From Planctomycetota bacterium (GTDB lineage Bacteria > Planctomycetota > UBA1135 > GCA-002686595), in assembly GCA_002686595.1 (NCBI GenBank), contig NYXZ01000011.1, forward strand, positions 5,710 through 48,609: DNA of 42,900 bases, read 5' to 3'. Below the pieces are notes generated by a model, which saw only the letters and a program-made list of their open reading frames with translations, did no database searches and was not told the origin of the DNA. Positions 39,458 to 42,900 of the stretch are shown piece after piece. A program made the translations under genes and the position numbers. Numbering within the stretch: the stretch's first letter is position 1; every line of letters begins with the position of its first letter.

Positions 39458-42400
39458 ATGTCCACGGCGCAACGGAAGACACCGGACGGAGGCCTGGCCT
39501 TCGTCACGCGGCGCCCGGTGGCCATCACGATGTTCGTGCTGGCCATCGCCGTCTTTGGCTTCGTGTCCCTGGAGAAGCTCCCGGTTAATCTGCTGCCGGA
39601 GATCACCTATCCCACATTAACAGTGCGCACGGAGTACCCCGGCGCTGCTCCTGAAGATGTGGAGGACCGCGTTTCAGAACGGGTGCAGGACGCCCTCTCC
39701 ACGCTGCCCGCCCTGGTGCGCACTTCCTCCATCAGCCGCGCCGGCTTCTCGGATGTGCTGCTGGAGTTCCAGTGGGGTACGAACATGACATTCGCGGTGC
39801 AGGACACCCGCGATCGCCTGGACAGCGTCTTCCTGCCGGTCCAAGTGGGGCGCCCCCTGATCCTGCGCTACGACCCGAACCTGGATCCTGTGTTGCGCAT
39901 CGGCGTGCGACCGGCCCAAGGCGAGCTAGCGGCCAGCCACGATCAAGCAGACCTTATCCACCTGCGTTGGATTTGCGAGAACCGCATTCAGCGCGAACTC
40001 GAATCCATTGAAGGCGTGGCCGCCATTCATCTGCGCGGCGGCCTGCAGGAGGAAATCCAAGTACGCGTTGAGCCAGCGCGCCTCGCGGCCATGGGCCTCT
40101 CGCCAGCCACGCTCTCCGAACGCTTGACCCAGGAAAACCTGAACGCCGCTGGAGGCTCCATCCGCGAGGGCTCCACCGAGTTCCTGGTACGCACCCTGGG
40201 TGAGTTCGACAGCGTGGAGGCCATTCGCGATCTCGCGCTGGTGCGCCGCAATGGAGCGGACCTGCGCGTGCGTGATGTGGCCACCGTTTCCCGCACCCAC
40301 TCCAGGCGCGAGGTGATCACGCGCCTAGATGGGCGTGAAGCGGTGGAAGTCGCCGTCTACCGGGAAGCCGGAGCCAACATCGTCGACTTGGCGGACCGCG
40401 TGAAGCTGGCCATCTACGGCAGTCCGCAGCAGGACCTCAAACAGCAAGCGAGGCCTAAACCCCTGGGGGCCGAGCCGCCCCTGGCCAAGCGCCTGGAGCA
40501 GGAAGTAGTACTCGAAACCCTCTCGGACCAATCCACCTTCATCCGCTCGGCGGTGGATGAAGTGCGCCAATCCGCGATCCTCGGCGCGCTCTTCGCCGTG
40601 TTCGTTATCTGGGCCTTCCTGCGCCGCATGTCCTCGACGGTGGTCATCGGAGCCGCCATCCCAATCTCGGTGGTGGTGACCTTTGCTCCCATGTACCTGC
40701 TGGGTGTCTCCATCAACATCATGTCCCTGGGTGGCTTGGCCCTGGGCATCGGCATGTTGGTTGACAACGCCATCGTCGTGCTGGAATCCGTCACCCGTTG
40801 TCGCGAGGAGGGCGACGACTTGAGCGCTGCCGCCGTGCGCGGCGTGCGCGAGGTCTCCGGCGCCATCATCGCCTCGACCCTGACCACCGTGGCGGTCTTC
40901 GCCCCCATCGTTTTCGTCACCGGCATCGCGGGACAGATCTTCGGCGATCAGGCAGTGACCGTGGTCTCCTCCCTGTTGGTCTCCCTGTTGGTGGCCATCC
41001 TTTTCATCCCCATGCTGGCTTCGCGCCCTTGGTTGGCGGGCACCAATGACCCCCATGACGAACCCGACCAGGGCACCCGCCCCTCCCTTTTCGCCGACCT
41101 GGAGTGGAGTCTGACCGCCAGCCTCCCCAGCCTGGCCACGCTGGCGGGACGCTTGCTACGCAACTCCCTGGGCCTGCTCGTGGCGCTGGTAGCCCTCGTC
41201 GCCGGCGGGTTGTTCAAGTTATTGGGCTTGCTCGTGCGCCCCCTGCGCCTGGGTTTCGACGGCCTTTGGCGAGCACTCGAACTCGTCTATCCTCGCCTGC
41301 TCGGAACCGTGCTACGCCATCCGGTGCTATTGCTCATGGCCGCCGGTGGCCTGCTGTTCTTCGCAGGCCAACGCACCGCGCGCCTGGGTGTCGAACTACT
41401 GCCAGAGATCCACCAGGGCGAGTTCACGGCCCATGTGGGCCTGGCCGTGGGTACTCCCATCGAAGTCTCTGATGTCGTTTTCTCCGAACTCGAGCATAGC
41501 GTGCGAGCCGCGGCGGATGTGGGCCTGACCGCGCTGGTCGTGGGAGCGGAAAAGGAGACCCTGACCCAGGACATCGAAGGCGAACACACGGCCCGTATCA
41601 CAGTGCGCCTGGCGGATGCGCCCCAGCAATCACGCCAAGCGGGAGCACTCGACGCACGGAAGAGGGAAGAGGCCCTGGCGAACCGTGTGCGCCGTTTGAC
41701 CGAGGCCCGCCCCGAAGTGCGCTCCGTGGACATCCGCCGCCCCACGCCCTTTGCCATTGAAGCTCCGATTGCCGTGGAAGTGCGAGGCCACGACCTAGAG
41801 CAGTTGGCGCAGGTGGCGGCGGAAATCACAGCCCGCATGGAGACCATGGAACAGCTCACGGATGTGCGCAGCACCGTGCGTCCTGGTCACCCTGAGGCAC
41901 GCTTGGTTTTTGACCGCGCCCGCATGCTCGAATACGACCTGCAGGTCTCCAGCGTGGCGGACCTGGTGCGGGATCAAGTGCTCGGAATCGTGGGTACACG
42001 CTTTGTCGAGGGAGATGACCGCATCGACATCCGTGTATTGGGTGATGAAACACATTTGGCCTCGCTCCAGGATGTACTCGAACTTGTGGTCAACCCGACA
42101 GCAGAAACGCCCGTCCCGCTGCGGGCCGTGGCCACCCTGGAGACCGTGCGCGGCCCGGCGGAGATTCGCCGCATCGGCAACAGTCGCGCGGTGGTAATCA
42201 CCGCCACTGGCCTCGGCCTGGACCTGGGCGGCATTCATCGAGCGATTGAACTGCGCTTGGCGGACCTGACGCTGCCCAGCGGCGTCAGCGTGGAACTCGG
42301 CGGACAGAAACGGGAAATGGAAGAGGGCTTGACCAGCCTGCGCTTCGCCCTGTTGCTCGCGATCTTCCTGGTCTATGTGGTCATGGCCAGCCAATTCGAG

Positions 42401-42900
42401 TCACTACTACAGCCCTTCGTAATCCTGTGCAGCGTGCCTCTGGCCGGTGTCGGCGTGGTACTGCTGCTGGACCTGCTCGCCATTCCCCTCTCGGTGGTGG
42501 TCTTCATCGGCCTGATTCTCCTGGCGGGCATCGTGGTGAACAACGCCATCGTTCTGGTGGATCGCATCAATGCCCGCCGCCGGGATGGCCTGGAACTGGA
42601 GCAAGCAATCATCGATGCCGGACGGGCGCGCCTGCGACCGATTCTGATGACCACCGCCACCACGGCCCTGGGCCTTTTGCCCCTGACCGGCTGGCTGCTG
42701 AGCGTCCCGGGCCTGGCCTCGCTCGGCTCGGGCGAAGGCCTCGAACTGCGTGCTCCCCTGGCAATCACTGTTATTGGCGGCCTGGTCAGCTCGACCCTCT
42801 TGACCCTGCTGGTGATTCCCGCGCTGGGCGGGGCCATCGTCGGCCCGCTGGTGCATCGCTACGCCCGCGAGGCCAAGGGGCATGGGGTGCCGGAAGTGAT
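39458..42900 (+). CDS. RND-superfamily efflux pump (HAE1 type), truncated by window edge
   Basis: From ATG 39458 the frame is open to the window end (about 1147 residues seen), so nearly the whole protein is present. RND hallmarks are a conserved TM1 region (FVTRRPVAITMFVLAIAVFG), the porter-domain phrase TVRTEYPGAAPEDVE, and the TM4 segment LGIGMLVDNAIVVLES whose Asp carries protons. The second repeat has ILLAGIVVNNAIVLVDRIN and RPILMTTATTALGLLPL. This is a hydrophobe/amphiphile exporter driven by proton motive force. Odd points are a charged insertion after the first TM-adjacent domain (about 325-355) and an extra hydrophobic stretch between TM6 and TM7. The substrate is unknown. Confidence 0.93.
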   Translation, partial: MSTAQRKTPDGGLAFVTRRPVAITMFVLAIAVFGFVSLEKLPVNLLPEITYPTLTVRTEYPGAAPEDVEDRVSERVQDALSTLPALVRTSSISRAGFSDVLLEFQWGTNMTFAVQDTRDRLDSVFLPVQVGRPLILRYDPNLDPVLRIGVRPAQGELAASHDQADLIHLRWICENRIQRELESIEGVAAIHLRGGLQEEIQVRVEPARLAAMGLSPATLSERLTQENLNAAGGSIREGSTEFLVRTLGEFDSVEAIRDLALVRRNGADLRVRDVATVSRTHSRREVITRLDGREAVEVAVYREAGANIVDLADRVKLAIYGSPQQDLKQQARPKPLGAEPPLAKRLEQEVVLETLSDQSTFIRSAVDEVRQSAILGALFAVFVIWAFLRRMSSTVVIGAAIPISVVVTFAPMYLLGVSINIMSLGGLALGIGMLVDNAIVVLESVTRCREEGDDLSAAAVRGVREVSGAIIASTLTTVAVFAPIVFVTGIAGQIFGDQAVTVVSSLLVSLLVAILFIPMLASRPWLAGTNDPHDEPDQGTRPSLFADLEWSLTASLPSLATLAGRLLRNSLGLLVALVALVAGGLFKLLGLLVRPLRLGFDGLWRALELVYPRLLGTVLRHPVLLLMAAGGLLFFAGQRTARLGVELLPEIHQGEFTAHVGLAVGTPIEVSDVVFSELEHSVRAAADVGLTALVVGAEKETLTQDIEGEHTARITVRLADAPQQSRQAGALDARKREEALANRVRRLTEARPEVRSVDIRRPTPFAIEAPIAVEVRGHDLEQLAQVAAEITARMETMEQLTDVRSTVRPGHPEARLVFDRARMLEYDLQVSSVADLVRDQVLGIVGTRFVEGDDRIDIRVLGDETHLASLQDVLELVVNPTAETPVPLRAVATLETVRGPAEIRRIGNSRAVVITATGLGLDLGGIHRAIELRLADLTLPSGVSVELGGQKREMEEGLTSLRFALLLAIFLVYVVMASQFESLLQPFVILCSVPLAGVGVVLLLDLLAIPLSVVVFIGLILLAGIVVNNAIVLVDRINARRRDGLELEQAIIDAGRARLRPILMTTATTALGLLPLTGWLLSVPGLASLGSGEGLELRAPLAITVIGGLVSSTLLTLLVIPALGGAIVGPLVHRYAREAKGHGVPEV

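Noticed and set aside
1-42900. CRISPR array, tRNA/rRNA genes, prophage or insertion sequences
   Set aside because: No regularly spaced repeats, no tRNA or rRNA signature and no transposase or integrase motif were seen; only the dispersed 70-bp palindromes suggest mobile sequence.

Overview
The window is GC-rich, densely coded bacterial DNA. It most likely comes from a planctomycete (Planctomycetota) or a close PVC-group relative. This rests on a bacterial microcompartment operon with planctomycete-style shell proteins, two secreted proteins sharing a C-terminal domain of a type I associate with some planctomycete lineages, a YHYH-domain protein, many lipoproteins, and frequent GTG/TTG starts. 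The assignment is inference; there is no rRNA or tRNA gene to confirm it.

Layout. 1-1808 (-): 5' part of a large Ig-like lipoprotein. 2111-6822 (+): three tightly packed genes for two related TPR proteins and a metallo-beta-lactamase-fold hydrolase. 6839-9930 (-): an MFS transporter and a REC/HD-GYP response regulator. 10199-16974 (-): a ten-gene microcompartment operon. 17163-18461 (-): a lipoprotein amidohydrolase, divergent from an APC-family transporter (18504-19868, +). 19865-27409 (-): the rod-shape/elongasome operon mreB-mreC-mreD-mrdA(PBP2)-rodA. 27771-28892 (-): a coiled-coil membrane protein and a small membrane protein, closed by a strong terminator. 29114-30910 (-): lnt. 30988-36693 (+): secreted proteins, including a YtkA-like lipoprotein, a di-heme MauG/CcpA peroxidase and a YHYH protein. 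36824-38032 (-): moeA. 38123-42900 (+): an RND membrane-fusion protein and an RND pump truncated by the window edge.

The most interesting region is the microcompartment operon. It encodes a full shell set (two BMC-H, one canonical BMC-T, one unusual tandem BMC-like protein, two BMC-P vertex proteins) and a CoA-acylating aldehyde dehydrogenase with a long tail ending in a Cys-rich peptide. None of the usual signature enzymes (aldolase, diol dehydratase, ammonia lyase, glycyl-radical enzyme), PduL or alcohol dehydrogenase is visible in this window. Instead the operon ends with a UPF0210 protein, a family of unknown function with a PFL-like fold, and its usual ACT-domain partner. Here the ACT protein carries an N-terminal module resembling the start of EutQ, and the adjacent small protein carries the same module. 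I infer a metabolosome of unassigned function in which the UPF0210/ACT pair is a candidate core enzyme.

Other notable items are a three-copy family of about 70-bp palindromic repeats, a PBP2 of 1042 residues (about 400 more than usual), and a YtkA-MauG-YHYH cluster.
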